Assembly (NCBI GenBank): GCA_028583605.1
Contig: CM053330.1
Span: 15,649,539-15,713,538 of the forward strand
Direction: 5' to 3'
Origin: Dastarcus helophoroides
Lineage: Eukaryota; Arthropoda; Insecta; Coleoptera; Bothrideridae
DNA length: 64,000 nt
In this document: positions 11,241-23,160 of the stretch, in pieces
Position numbering within the stretch: position 1 is the stretch's first letter
How the letters are laid out: each line of letters starts with the position of its first letter
Made by a program: the position numbers and the translations under genes
The notes under the pieces: generated by a model
Databases searched by the model: none
What the model was told of the DNA's origin: nothing
Seen by the model: the letters and a program-made list of their open reading frames with translations, nothing else

Positions 11241-13740
11241 CAAGGAAGAACCTTTCAGGAAATTCTAATTTCACTAATATTCCCGGAACAAGTATAAAAC
11301 CGCTCAATTTTTGGACAGAAAGGGCAGATTCCATCAGATTCCGTTGGTGATTCGAAAAACACACCTCGTCCAAATATCAGTCCGCGTCCACATCGGCATC
11401 GTCACCTTTCGAATAGTGACGTGCTTGTACCTCACGTTAAAAACCTATAAGTCTTTTATTTTATTTTTTTTTCCCCGTTTGTAAATTATTTGTTTATTGT
11501 TGTGCGTGTGTTTACTCCAGTATTTTTTTCTTCATTTTTTCTGGTTCTCCCATTTTATTTATTTATTTTTGCCGTACAAGTGCGGTATCAATTTAATTGT
11601 CCAACGTGAAGGGCGAACAATCAATGTGCGTGCGGTGTTAGGTTCAAATTTTCAACAAAAAGTTATTTTTTACAAAAAGTTTTAATCCACGAAAAGTCGA
11701 ATTTGGGGAAAAATCGAAAATTAAAAAAAAAGTATATATTTTGAAATAGATACATATTTTTAGTCAGAATTTCAAGAAAAAAGACTAAATTTTGAAAAAA
11801 AAATGTCAATTTTGTTATTAATACCTGCAAGAGCGAGACTCAGGGCGGTTGACCTGCTCGTCAACCCCAAGGGCCGCCCCTGCATCAATGGAATTACTTC
11901 AGTGTATAAGTTGAGACCACAAACCGATTTCCATACAATCTACCTCGTCAGTTTGGCAAGTTTAACTCGAATGTAACAAATTTTCCAGAGTTAACCTATC
12001 CATAATTTTAAAAATGAGTCCTCAATGTGTATATCTCTCTTTTGGTCCTCAACCATAAACTTTTCTTTCTTTCAAACTATATTTGTCTATACATTGGAAT
12101 AAATTGAAGTTTTTACACCTTTTTCAATACTTACCGTTCTACTTGATGTTTCCAAATCTGTAAATAATGATTCATTTTACTTTAGTATATAGAGTGGTTT
12201 GAATCTCAAATTTTTCTCGAAATTTTGTATTAAAAAAAATTTGGGCCTACAGTTGAAATTCGGTAAGCAAATCCAAAGTTCAAAGAAAAATTTAGCAAAA
12301 AATCTCAAAATTTCTGGCCTAATTGGAAATCTTCACCTTTTCATCGAAATTTCGGTTTTTCTAAAAGATATTAAATATTTATCCACATTTCGAGTTATGA
12401 AGTCGAAATAACTAGAAAAATAGTAGAAAATTTAAGTTTCTGTAATGTATTTTAAAATTAAAAATGAAATTTGCCGAATTACACAGCACAACTGATTTTT
12501 TGCGGTAAAAATGAGTATATCTCGGGTAATTTTGCACCAAATCGGATGCAATGTAGCTCTTTAGATAGAGGGAAGCTATATCTAGACGATAGTACCATTT
12601 GTTGCATTTTTAAGTTACGGTTAACTACAAAATTCGCCTGTATAAATGCCTCTTACCATGTTACAGGTTACAATTCTTAACCGACATTTGCCATTTTTCC
12701 ATTTTTATTTCTATCGGTATAGAATTTCTCAGAATAAAAAGCTATTGATTTTGGGAAGTATTGGCCAAATAATTTAAATTTTATTAAAGAAAAACCTAGT
12801 TTATTAAAGAAAAATAAAACTTAGAATAATTTCAGATCCTTATAACTTTGAAAGCGTAAAAGAAGAAGACGTAATTTGTTTTCGTTTTTGAGAAAAATTA
12901 TTAATTTAACGAAAATTTTTTTCTTTTCATTTCATAGAAATTTTTTTGTTCTTTGTTTAAATATTGTGTACATATCAAAAATGACATCATGTCAAGCGTA
13001 TAAAATCCGGCACGTCAAATTTATTTATTTTGAAACTATTATCATATTTAGTAATGGGAGATGATAGCTGAAACTCTAGAAACTGCACAAGATACCGTTA
13101 ATAGAGGATACCGCAATGAAAAATACTCCAGTAATTGTTATGGAAATAGAAGCTGCACAAAATGCACACTCACCTTTAGCTAACATTTTTATCTTTAAAT
13201 CCTTGCATTAAGTTCACTAAACAAGACATTTACTACCAACCACTTACAACCACTGTAACTGGTCATATGAGAAACGGAATGTGATTGATGGTGAATATTT
13301 GGTGTGAAGTATATGTGGCATAAGATCTGTTTGATGTTAGAAATAGTTTTGAGAGAAAAGTGGATTTGCATATTGAGGTTGAAGACAAAAATTCTGTTTA
13401 TTTCTGGAAAATTAAAATTCGAAGCAAAGATTTTCAATTTAAGGTTAAAATCTTCAAAAAAGGTCGGACATTTAACTGTAAGCTACAAAAACGAATTACA
13501 GTAGTGTGCAATTTTGGTTTTACTAATAATTTATTTCTTTTTCTTTTTCATTTCCAGCAGAAGAAAATTTGCCCCAAAAGGTCGACATAAGGTTCCTCAA
13601 AATTTCGACCTCAATCCCAGTGTCGCGTTTCTCAATATTTTGAATTTAAATTTGAAATGGGTAACGTTTCCTTGAAATTTCATGTATGCAGACTTTTAAG
13701 CGAAAATACTCTCAATGAGTTCTTTAGTTGATTTAATCTT
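11241..13740. other. Intergenic; small higher-GC islands, no gene recognised
   Basis: Mostly AT-rich. Two islands stand out. One is 11290-11460 (CpG-containing, followed by a long T-run). The other is 11822-11890 (GAGACTCAGGGCGGTTGACC and a GGGCCGCCCC block). Neither carries an open frame I can name. Short frames at 12471-12680 and 13195-13504 look like chance openings. Confidence 0.4.
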
Positions 13741-13744
13741 TTAA

Positions 13745-14240
13745 TTCATTATCAAATGTAGTGGAAAAAGGACAAAACGCTGCCTACAACTTCCAAGAGC
13801 TAACCTCAGGAAACTTGTAGGGATCTGGACAGATCATTGTCTATTAAATGACCATCTTCACAGAATGGGTATAAACGACTCAAGCTTTAGGGGATCTTTA
13901 GAACAATGAACTCTTCTTCTTATAGAGTTTACCGGTTTAGAAGAAGATGAGAGTGTGGGGCACTTGATGTATCACTACCGGGCCCTCGCATCAATCAGAG
14001 GATCCACACTAAGGAATTTCTAGTCTGGTGTGGCCAGTTTGAGAGAGGTGCAGTCAAGGGACATTCATCAGTTTCTCAATGAAATCGGGTGGCTGAATGA
14101 ATGGCCATATGACCAAAGACATCTGAATCATGAGAATAACATAATGGGCCCTAAAAGGTTTACCTAAGTACTGGCCTAAATAAAGTCTTAGTCAAGCCAT
14201 CCTAAATTCAGAATCAAGAATTCAGGTTATAAAAAACTAT
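13745..14240 (+). mobile_element. 3' end of an R1/I-type LINE (RNase H-like and zinc-knuckle region), decayed
   Basis: The plus strand reads LVGIWTDHCLLNDHLHRMG followed by EDESVGHLMYHYRALASI and then FLNEIGWLNEWPYD. This is the order of the TGHCLLN..HRMG and ETAEHLL..CPAL blocks at the C-terminus of such elements. The cysteines of the expected CxxC are replaced and stops are present. The same superfamily supplies the 5' piece at 20563-22490, so the two could derive from related elements. Confidence 0.65.
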
Positions 14241-16370
14241 CAATTTAAAAAAAGGGGTGTTATTATTCACAACTTAAGCCTCCTCTTGTAAACACTAATA
14301 CTATTGACTGAATATATGTTCCTGACAAGTTTGATACTGGTCGGCCATAAAATTTTTAAAGACGATTTCTTCAATTAGTTACATCAATGGACAATTTACC
14401 CCACTCCAAGGCATACTTACTATACATATACTAATTAATTATTTTATGAAACTTACTAAGTTTAGTTTGTTTTGATTGACGGTCAAGTAAGAACAGTTTT
14501 ATTGTGCATCAATACTGTGTATTATTTAATAATGCCAATTGAAAAACGTAGTCATTATCAGTGGCAATCGGGTTACGGATGATGTCATTCTTATTGTCAA
14601 GGTTGCAAAAATACGTAAGTATAAAATATAAAATTTCGAATGTTACGCGGATGCAGAAGTGCGAATAAAAGCAGCTGAAAATGTCAATTTAACCTTGAAC
14701 GATTAATTGTTGATAACATAACCCAAACAAAGATGTTGCATTATTTGTTGACCATTTTTTAGATCATTTCGTTGTAATTTATTAATGTATGAAGAATGCA
14801 AAGAAATATCATATAGTCACGCATCTACACGATGTTCCAAGATAAAATGCTAAAGAGAGATTCCCTTTGTATTTGGGGGTTCACGAGAAAATCATTGTTT
14901 TTTAACTCCTGCTTGACTTAAACCACTGGAAACGGCATTATTTTTCTTGCAAACTAAAATATAAAAATAAATGCCGTCCTCTTGGGACAAACTGTATATT
15001 AATAAATTGAAAATTTCTACCTGAATTATAAACTCATTGATTGATTCAAATATCTGTACAGAAGTTTTTATACGTCTTGTCTATCGATTGGTCCGTTTGT
15101 TCAGGTTAAGATAGTTCGTTCTTGTCATCCTATCTTTTTTCTAATCTTATTTTCTTCGTCTTCTCTGATTTATTCGTGATTATCAAAAGCAAAGATGATG
15201 ACATTTTTACGGAAAGTATTTCGGACAAACCATCCTTTCGTTCGATGTCCGGGTGTGCGAGAGACTCTAACATCGACAATTATAGAAAGTTTTGGTGTGC
15301 TTCGCGACAAATAATTCATTCAAAATTCACTCCTGCAGCATTCAGGAGCTAATCTCAAATCTGAAGTCGTTTCATCAACACCTTTAGAATAAAGGACTCC
15401 CGTGCTATCTCTGACAGAAACCCAGGATCTCCTCATCCATGAATGCCGTCAATTTGCATTGCCCTAATTTTAAGTTGCACAAAAAGTTTCGACATAAAAG
15501 AGGAATTTGTGCGTCAACGAGAAATAGACATTAAAATTTGCTGAGCATGACGTAATTTGGCTGAAAATCTGTTCCAAAAACGAAGTGTGACTTTCGCCAT
15601 CATGTATGGGCTACCACAATTGATTAAAGATTCATACACAAATCCCTGATGTAGATAACTATCACCTTATCTACTAGACCTTTTCCTTATCAATTCTCCT
15701 GGCTCGTATAAAATTATTGTAACTGGTTGCTAACTCCGATCACAAGCCTGCAGCAGCCTCTTATTCACTTCGTATTCTAACCCCCCTCCCCCCTAGACGC
15801 AGTCTCGTAAGGTTTAACACTTCAAATCTGAAAACTATAAAGCATTTAGAGACTTGTTTACATTTTTTTTTCCATGGAAAGAAGTCTGCTTTAAGTCAGA
15901 CGATATTTCCTTAGTCGCCGAATCTATTAGCTATAACCGAATAGGTATGGAATGCTCAATTCTTTATTTCTAAAAGAATTCTGCTTTCAGTAAATCTTAC
16001 TACAATTAACGATGTGCTTGGGCGTTTTCCTGTAAAAATCGCACATACCGTTGTAGGAGAAATAAGCCATCAGTCGGAACTCAGTCACATTTGTAGATGC
16101 ACTAAATTTTTGTAAGCAGGTTATTTATAAGGCAAAGAGTGATTTTGTTCGTAAAATGCATCCAAGGCTCATCGACTGACCAAACGGCCTCAGGTTCTTC
16201 TGGAGATTTGCAACATCGATCAAAAAAATTTCACCTTTTTATATTTTCTACCTTTGCTCAACCTTATTGTGACAATCTCCAAAAAAAAAGGGCTTGGTAG
16301 CTCAATTTTTGCTCAAAATTTCAACCTTGATTTGCAGAAAGTAGAGCCCCCTATTGTTCTTAAAGTTGGC
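14241..16370. other. Intergenic, no gene recognised
   Basis: It contains an open frame at 15122-15352 and moderately complex sequence up to about 15500, but no motif, splice pattern or homology I can support. A pyrimidine run of C's lies at about 15780-15795. Confidence 0.4.
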
Positions 16371-16379
16371 ATATTAATG

Positions 16380-16800
16380 TCTGAAGTTATTTTCAGGCAA
16401 ACCACAATCAGGAAAATTTTTCGCGAGCTCGACACATTGAAGAATTCTCACTTTAATGGAATCCCCGTCTATTGTTCTTAAGAAGGCCCTTTAGAGCTCA
16501 CTTCTATCCTAAGCAAATTATTTACAGGTTTTTACAACAAAAGTGTATTTCGTCACATCTGGAAGGTAGCCTGCCCCTAAAAAGGGAAAAGGAATTTGGC
16601 TAACAACAGTCACCCTGTATCTTTGTTGCCCTTGATATCTAAAGTAATGGAGAAGGTTATTAAAGCCGAGATTATCAAATATCTGAAGGAGAATAGAATT
16701 CATCTCGGAAAGGCAATAAGATTTAGGACAACAAAGTTAAACTGGCGACCTTCTGGTATATGCTACGCATGTCTGGAATTCAGCTGTATTTTTAAATAAA
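16380..16800 (+). pseudogene. LINE reverse transcriptase fragment (N-terminal fingers)
   Basis: It encodes LKNSHFNGIPVYCS, a stop, then ILSKLFTGFYN, FRHIWKVACP and SLLPLISKVMEKVI. The last piece is EIIKYLKENRIHLGKAIRFR. This is the first conserved block of Jockey/CR1-type reverse transcriptases (PISLLPxISKVMExxI.. followed by QxGFR). The catalytic YADD part is absent. Confidence 0.7.
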
Positions 16801-16892
16801 ACTTTATGCAAATTATAGTTTGTCTCTTAAAACTTTGAATTTTTTTTTAATACAGTTCACTCGCAAATAGTAATCCTTATTATACTTTTGGA
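16800..16892 (-). mobile_element. Diverged LINE 3' tail fragment
   Basis: The minus strand reads ATAAGGATTACTATTTGCGAGTGAACTG followed by an A-run (about 16840-16885), resembling the CCCTTTGCGAGTGGATT tail of the 7150-8045 element. Confidence 0.4.
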
Positions 16893-16979
16893 GTAGTGAT
16901 GGTAGTGTACGGTAATAAAAATTGGTGGCAATAAACCTATGGACAAAGGGGACGCTAATCTTCCTATGACTTAAGCAGC

Positions 16980-18110
16980 CAAGACAAATTAAAAATATTT
17001 AGCCGAGAAATTTTGAATTTTTCCCAAAATTCGCTCATATTTCGAAATTTTGATAAAATTTGACACTCTGGGAAATTTCGAATTTCAGATTTCTAGTAAA
17101 TTTCGATTTCTTCCTCTTCTCATAATTTCGACCTCTTTCTTAAGGTTTCGATCTTTATCAATAAAATTTGCATTCTTTTGCCAATTCAATTTTATTTTTG
17201 GAAATTTTGATTTTTCTCCTAGAAATTCAGTTTTTTCAAAATTTTGATATTTCTCCTAAAATCAGTCTTTTTTCGAAATTTCGACTTTATCTTAGAATTC
17301 GATCATCCATTTTGTTACTAGAAATCTCGACTCTTTCCTCAAAATAAACTTTCTTATCAAAATTTTAATTTTATTCCAAAGTCATTTTGATAAACGATCT
17401 ATCTGAAAATTTGGTCATTTTCTCAAAATTTAACTTTCTGTGCGAAGCTTCCAGTTTTTCTCGAAATTTGGCCTTTTTCCTCGAAATTGACCTTTTTCTC
17501 GGGATTTCGAGTATTTTTTCAAAATTCGCATTTTTAATTATATTTTATTCTTAGAATTCGATTATTTGGCTAAAAATTGGCTTTATCTAGAAAATTTCGA
17601 ATTTTTCTCTCAATTTTGAAGTTTCTCTCGAAATATCGAATGTTTTTTTTTCGAAGTTTCGGCCATTTTTAGAAAATCCTTCATTTTTGTTAAAATAGGA
17701 GATTCTCTAAATATTTATACAATCTAGAACCTCACTTTTCAAAAATGTTGACTGTTTTCTTAAAGTTTGACTGTTTCTCGAAATGTTTATGCTCATTACG
17801 AACTTGATATTTATTTCTTGAAATGACAACATTTTATTAGAAATTGGTCTCCTCTTTAATTTTGATTTTTTCTCGAAATTTCAAATTTTATTCAAAATTC
17901 GATTTTCGTTTTTGAAAATTTAGATTTTTTTGGTCAAAATTCGTATTTTTATTGAAATTTCGTAATTTTTGTCAAAATCGACTTTTTTTTCGAAATTTCA
18001 ATTTTGTCTCAGACGCGCATTCTCTATTTCTAAAAATCTCAACTTGGTCCTCAAATGTCGCCTTTTTCTCAAAATTTCGATATTTTGTTCAAAATTTATC
18101 TTTATCTTTT
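16980..18110. repeat. AT-rich degenerate repeat field, TTTCTCAAAATTTCGAC-type
   Basis: Same word family as the field at 9701-11240 but in the opposite orientation: the plus strand is pyrimidine-biased (TTTCTCGAAATTTCGA words). No coding signal. Confidence 0.6.
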
Positions 18111-18239
18111 TCTTTTAAAATGAAAACGCCAAAAAAGTCAACCAAAACAGAAAAAGCTCGTCCACTCATGTTATCAACTATACCAACCGCGAAACTCTTC
18201 TGATTCTGAATTTTGCTTGCGCCTGAAGAAATCCCCTGC

Positions 18240-18575
18240 GTTTCCGAGTAAACGTGGTGCACTTTTAGTTGTTCCTTGACACGGTCCAATCCTAGAATTG
18301 GTATGTTATACTGACCCTGGTCGTGGAAGCATTGGCGTAGCTAGGGAAGTAAAATATTTCGAAAGCCGAAAAGCCGAAGTAGGAAAAATAATATAAGAAT
18401 ATGAATTGAGGACCTTTTTTTTGGTCATCACAAAAAATATTTCCAAAGGCGAAATACGGAAAACATAAACAAGTATAAAAAACATGAATTGAGGACAACA
18501 ACACTAGATTGCACTCCTTTCCCTCTCGGAAAAAAGCCAAGCTGCGCCACTGGAAGCTTTCGTAACCGAAAATTC
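18240..18575 (+). repeat. Dispersed repeat (CACTTTTAGT..GACACGGTCCAATC), interrupted copy
   Basis: The segments 18250-18330 and 18551-18575 together match the repeat at 34790-34885 and the palindrome at 53103-53245. They are CACTTTTAGTTGTTC, TTGACACGGTCCAATC and ACTGACCCTGGTCGTGGAAG, continuing as TTTCGTAACC. The element at 18331-18550 splits the copy. Confidence 0.6.
18331..18550. mobile_element. Miniature DNA element with TGGCGYAGCT ends
   Basis: The left end ATTGGCGTAGCTAGGG and the reverse complement of the right end (GTGGCGCAGCTTGG) form short terminal inverted repeats. TGGAAGC occurs directly on both sides (18324-18330 and 18551-18557). The flanks joined without it recreate the dispersed repeat, which supports a real insertion. 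The ends resemble hAT-type CAGTGGCG termini, but the duplication is 7 rather than 8 bp as read. Confidence 0.6.
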
Positions 18576-18723
18576 GAATGCTTTATTATTTGTTGATATT
18601 CAACAATTGAAATTCTTGTAAGCTCGTTAAGATGGGTTGCAATTGTATTTTTAGACTCCAACATATTTAGCATTTAGTTCGATGGATTTCTAAGAAAATG
18701 AAACAAAAGGTACTTCAAATATA

Positions 18724-18729
18724 TTTATT
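18724..18729 (-). terminator. Candidate poly(A) signal AATAAA
   Basis: AATAAA on the minus strand, 7 nt past the stop codon of the VPVP gene. Unusually close, but there is no better candidate before it. Confidence 0.4.
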
Positions 18730-18736
18730 TAGCTCT

Positions 18737-19257
18737 CTAATACAATCCGTTTGAGAGCAAATTACCACCAAGGAGACCATTTCCTGCAATCAAACCTCCA
18801 TGTCCTGCAAGCAAACCTCCGTGTCCTGCAATCAAACCTCCATGATGGAGAGGAGGGACGCATCCTGGAACTGGCACAGGGGCTGGGACATGGAGTGGCA
18901 CTGGCACCTGAACAAATATTCATTTAATTTGTTGCTTTTTCTCAAATATCTTACAATTTATTAGACAAAGTGATACTTACTGGTCTGGTGACCAAGACTG
19001 GTTTGGGAACGAATTGCACTACAGGCCTAATTTTGGTGATAGGTACCGGAACTCCGCATGGCACTGGAACTGGTGCACAAGGGGGCAGTTGATGGTTGAC
19101 TAAACCATAGCCAGGGCCGAAAGCTGAAGCCTGAAACAGAATAACAATTGTGAGATTTGTGCAAAATTTTATACCTAGTTTATTTTGTTTGTGACCAAAA
19201 TTTTACCTGGAAGGCCAAAGCTAACAAAGCTCCAAATACAAAAGTGATGGAAGACAT
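18737..19257 (-). CDS. Small secreted VPVP/Gly-rich protein, 3 exons (paralogue of 39217-40539)
   Basis: Spliced minus-strand model: exon 1 19257-19207, exon 2 19130-18981, exon 3 18907-18737. All introns are phase 0 with GT-AG sites, 76 and 73 bp long, and the protein is 123 residues. Exon 1 is a hydrophobic signal peptide (MSSITFVFGALLALAFQ). Exon 2 carries PPCAPVPVPCGVPVP and then KIRPVVQFVPKPVLVTRP. Exon 3 continues VPVPLHVPAPVPVPGC and ends in three near-identical HGGLIAG units, AGNGLLGGNLL and SNGLY. The paralogue shares the signal-peptide style, the PVPxGxGVPVPV block, the KxRPVxQ..KP.LV segment and both intron positions. Extracellular structural proteins of insect cuticle, egg coat or secretions often look like this, but no chitin-binding Rebers-Riddiford motif is present, so the role is open. 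Confidence 0.85.
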
Positions 19258-19282
19258 AATTGTACTTTTCAGTCAATTGAGT

Positions 19283-19320
19283 GAATGATGCCTTCGTGGT
19301 CGGATGATCTGCTATTTATA
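19283..19320 (-). promoter_or_regulatory. Core promoter: TATA box and initiator
   Basis: TATAAATAG (19320-19312) and TCATTC (19288-19283) on the minus strand are spaced 34 nt from the TATA start to the initiator A. The paralogue at 39217 has the same spacing and the same CATCATTCACT sequence around the start site. The predicted 5' UTR is about 29 nt. Confidence 0.65.
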
Positions 19321-19329
19321 CGATTTTTA

Positions 19330-20118
19330 TTTTTAAGAAGCCAAATGCATTTTAAAACAAAACATTTACATAAACTTTGTTGTTAAAAGTCAATGCGGAA
19401 ATAATAAATTTTAAATTTAATGTATTGTCACGTATTCATAAGACTGATTAAAATTATCAAAATTTGTTAGATATTATGATTTAACAGTAAGAATGCTTAT
19501 AGCAACATCAGGATGTTTAATAACAGTACTGCTCAAATAATTAATTGCGGAAATTCGTACAATTATAAAATTAACTCATCATTTAAACACTCTAAATGTT
19601 TTTAAATAGGAACAAACCGAAAACGAAAAAAAAATAGAAATAGGCTTTGCTTGATTTTTCATTTTATTTTGTAAGTAATTTTTTTCCATTTTGCCGAGAC
19701 GTAGAAGATTTTAAATTCACACCAAACGTTTTCGTATATCCTTAATCACTGATCACAAAGTGATCAAAATCAACCTTAAACGAAGTTAACTCATCAGACC
19801 TGGAAGGAGGGCTAAATGGCCAAAATTAAAATAGTGTTTTTTTCGACCTGTGCTTGTGGTAATAAAAGGAAATTTTCTGGAACCATATCACCAGTCCATA
19901 AATATTAAAACTGAAAGAAATAATAGATAATTCCACTCAAAATTATTAAGTTTCTTTTGAGCAGTCAAATTTTGATTTTCTGTTTCAGTAAATTGTTGCA
20001 GAACATAATCTAGAATCAGGAATTTTAAAATGCCAATGTCGATGTTTGCTGTGAATGACATTTTTTTTTCTAAAAACTGGCTTTCTAAACATTTATATGT
20101 TAATTTTCTTTCTTATTA
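19330..20118. other. Intergenic, no gene seen
   Basis: AT-rich, no recognised feature. Confidence 0.5.
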
Positions 20119-20120
20119 TA

Positions 20121-20560
20121 CAGGGTCAGTCAGAAAGAATGAGACAATGCTAAATTGGAGATGTTACACTCCAAAATACTACGATTGGGGTCAAAATGCT
20201 TTATACCAATGTTGCTGGTTTAGGACAGGGTGTTCAAACTTTAAATTTTATTTTGAAATTTCTCAATAATTAAGACAGTTTTGATGCTATAAATTAAATA
20301 TTTGGGAATTTTATGTTTTTCGGTGTGAGAATTACGAACTATAGGTTTATTTTGACTCTGCGCCTAGAGGATGCTAGTTTCACATTGTTAGGTACATAAA
20401 TTAAAACATATTTTTTTAATCTGTTGAGTTAAGCCTGAAACAAGTAGATATTATAAAAGAACGATAAATTCTACAAAGACAAGGTACTCCTGTTTGGATC
20501 GCCTAAATCTATCGGTTTTTAAGTTATTTGCATTTAAAAAGTGCTGATAAACTAATTTTT
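20121..20560 (+). mobile_element. Lone long terminal repeat of a Tc1/mariner-type element
   Basis: It starts CAGGGTCAGTCAGAAAGAAT after a TA and follows the 2701-3124 arm block by block. Matches include the TTGGAGATGTTACACTCCAA region, ACAGGGTGTTCAAA, GTGAGAATTACGAA, AAGGTACTCCTGTTT, ATCGGTTTTTAAGTTATTTGCATTT. No transposase or opposite end follows; the next sequence is a LINE 5' end, which probably replaced or split the element. Confidence 0.65.
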
Positions 20561-20562
20561 CA

Positions 20563-22490
20563 AATTCCTCTCCCCAAGTCACCACCTTGTCTTGGTGAAG
20601 AGCTTTAGCTGAGTATGTGATCCTGAGAGTAATCGAAGGGTGACTTAGACCTGCTGAGCTGTCGTATCGTGGCTAAGAGCCTTGCACAAAGGGTAACGAT
20701 GCCCTGTCTCGTTTGGCTTTAAAACCACCGAACAGGATAAACAGCATACGCTAACAGTTGCGTGGTTAAGGGGAAGCTTAACTTTTAGTATGCGAACTCT
20801 GCAGACCAGGCGCCCTCCAGTTTCAATTAGCCTTGCTGCATTCATGCGGGGCTCTGATGCAGTGGACTGAATATTTCCCTAGCTACTCGTGGGAACCTTA
20901 TGAAACATAGTAACCTAAACCCAAAGACTGGCGGTACGCCTACGATTATAAAATATGGAGGGATGGATACAAGCTGACAACCAAGCTCGGAAGTCCTTAA
21001 AACCATCGAAAACGCTTTCCTAGCCTCAAGCGAAAGTGAAATCTCGGCATCCGAAATGCTTTCAAAGTCGGTAAACGACTTAAAGCTCAAGGAACGCTGC
21101 AAAGGACTCTAGAGCGGCAAGAAAAGGATTTAAATGGCTCCTCATAAAGAGACACTTCCCAGAAGAAGCTAAGAAATTGGAAAAAGAGCCAATGGAGAAG
21201 GAGACGAGTAATAGGTCAAAAAGGCTCCGATCTGAAGACTCCACTCCAACAACAGAGTTTAAGAGGCAGAAACAAAGGAAAGAGAAAGGAGCTCAACCAG
21301 CCTCCTCCACCGAGACACCAAAGGCTGGTATGTCCTACAGTCAGCTGGCTGGAAGTGTTAATGTAGGTATTCTTGCCGAAGACTCTCCAAAGAAACGACT
21401 GTCCAATGAGCAGCTCAAGACTCTCCAGTCGAAAATCCTGGAAATAATTCGGAGAGACCGAAAGGAGTAAACCAAGCCACAGTTCCTAGGAGCTACCGTG
21501 AAGCCAGGTTTCTTGGTTCTCACCTCTGTGGATAAAACCACATCAGAGTGGCTATTTCGTACAGTGGGAACTCCGGGGTTATGTTAAGGGCAGTAGAGTA
21601 AAGCAAGGTTTCTCGCCCACAAATTATGGTGGAAAACTTCCCTAATAGTACCAAAAGCCCCAGCAAACACATTTTAAAACAGTTTATGGGACAGAACAAA
21701 AACTTAAGCACAGAGATCTGGAGAATACTTCATCGAGCAAACGTACACAATTTCTGTGGATACACTGTTCTACGAAAGTCTGGAAAAGGCTAACTTTCGA
21801 GTATTTTTTCAGTTCGGTCAGCTTAGGGCGTCTGGAAAGGCAAAGAAGGAAAACCTGCCGAAAGAAGAGGGCAGCTCGCGGTATGTCATGCCGGCGGGAT
21901 CTAGCCCACAGGAAGCAAGTTCCTCAAAGGCAGCACCTACAAAAGCCACCATAAGCTCTGGAAACAGGGGTCACTTCAGACCTCCATCTCAGAAAGTTAC
22001 TTTAAGCAAAGGCTCAAAACAGCCTAGAAAAATGTCAACGTTGGGAGCAAAAAAAAAGAGGATCCTAAGGATGTGGGACAGAGGCCAGTTAACAAATAAA
22101 GAAACAGGCAAAATACGATGCTTGGAAATAAACCTACATCATGCAAAAGAGGCCTTCGATGTGTTTTAACCGTAGGTTTATATGTCAACAAATGGACATG
22201 GCGATTCTCCAAGAGCCTTGGTCATACAGTGGACAAATCAAAGGACTCCCAAGCATTTCATGTAAGGTAATATTTAATAACCTCCATGAATATCCACGCT
22301 TCGCTATATTAATAAGCTGAAAAATCTCATTTGGTCCTTTCCCAGAGTTCATTACCAGGGATCTAGTTGCAGGATCTATCGTGGTGCCCTCTATGCGAGG
22401 TATGCAGGAGATAGTTATTGCCTCAGCATACTTCCCGGGGGACGAAATAGAGACATCACCATCTCACCAGTGGTGAGATTCAAGTGAAAA
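20563..22490 (+). mobile_element. 5' half of an R1/I-type LINE: 5' UTR, ORF1 remnant, start of endonuclease
   Basis: A higher-GC block (20563-20960) is followed by a broken ORF1, visible as a Lys/Glu/Ser-rich frame (21177-21470), then FLVLTSVDKTTSEWLFR, and a FRVFFQFGQLRASGKAKK frame (21756-22169). Near 22118 the second ORF begins as CLEINLHHAKEAFDV, then ILQEPWSYSGQIKGLP and IVIASAYFPGDEIE. These are the N-terminal endonuclease motifs (INLHH and QEPW) of R1/I-superfamily LINEs. Stops and frameshifts are common. It ends abruptly near 22490 inside the endonuclease and no RT follows, so it is 3'-truncated, which is unusual for LINE insertion and suggests later deletion. Confidence 0.78.
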
Positions 22491-23160
22491 ATTAACTATT
22501 AATTTCCATTTTTTTGTCGAAACCTTCATTATTTTTAAATGTTAACCTTAAACTTGCAATTTATACTTTTCCCCTGAAATTTTCACCTTATACTCGAAAG
22601 GGATGGTCTTTTTCGAGTAATTCTAACATTTTAAAACTGTTGTTAATTAATCTGATTTTTTCCGCCCAAGTCGCAATTTACACTTTCAATTTTTTCTTTG
22701 AGAAACTAATTTCGAAAAAATGATTTCACCAGTTCAATTAGTTATTTTAGTTTAATTTTTTTTCAGAAGTTTTAGAGATTAAGCTTGAATTGTTTTTTAT
22801 TAAGTTCGAGTTTTTTATCCGAGATGTTAGATTTGTTCTCAAAATTTCGAGTTTACAATTTAAGTTTATTTTGCCTGCTTTCTACCTTTTTAATAACTGA
22901 AATCTGTTCTCCTGGAAGTTTTTTTTTAATTTTCGTTTCAGATCAAGTAATGATAATTTTATTTTATGATAAAATTAAATGCTTACCTTTTTCTAAAACT
23001 AGAGCGCGCCACAAGTTTTCTTTTTTTTTCCAAAAATTCAACTGAACCTTTCAACATTTCTATTCATTTCTGGAAGTTTTTTAATTTAACTAGATTTTTT
23101 AATAAAATTGTGGGATACTTTGTGAATTTTGACTTGTCTTATACAACCCCAATTTTACTT
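22491..23160. repeat. AT-rich degenerate repeat field
   Basis: T-rich low-complexity sequence. The open frames in it (22514-23169) are compositional. Confidence 0.5.
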
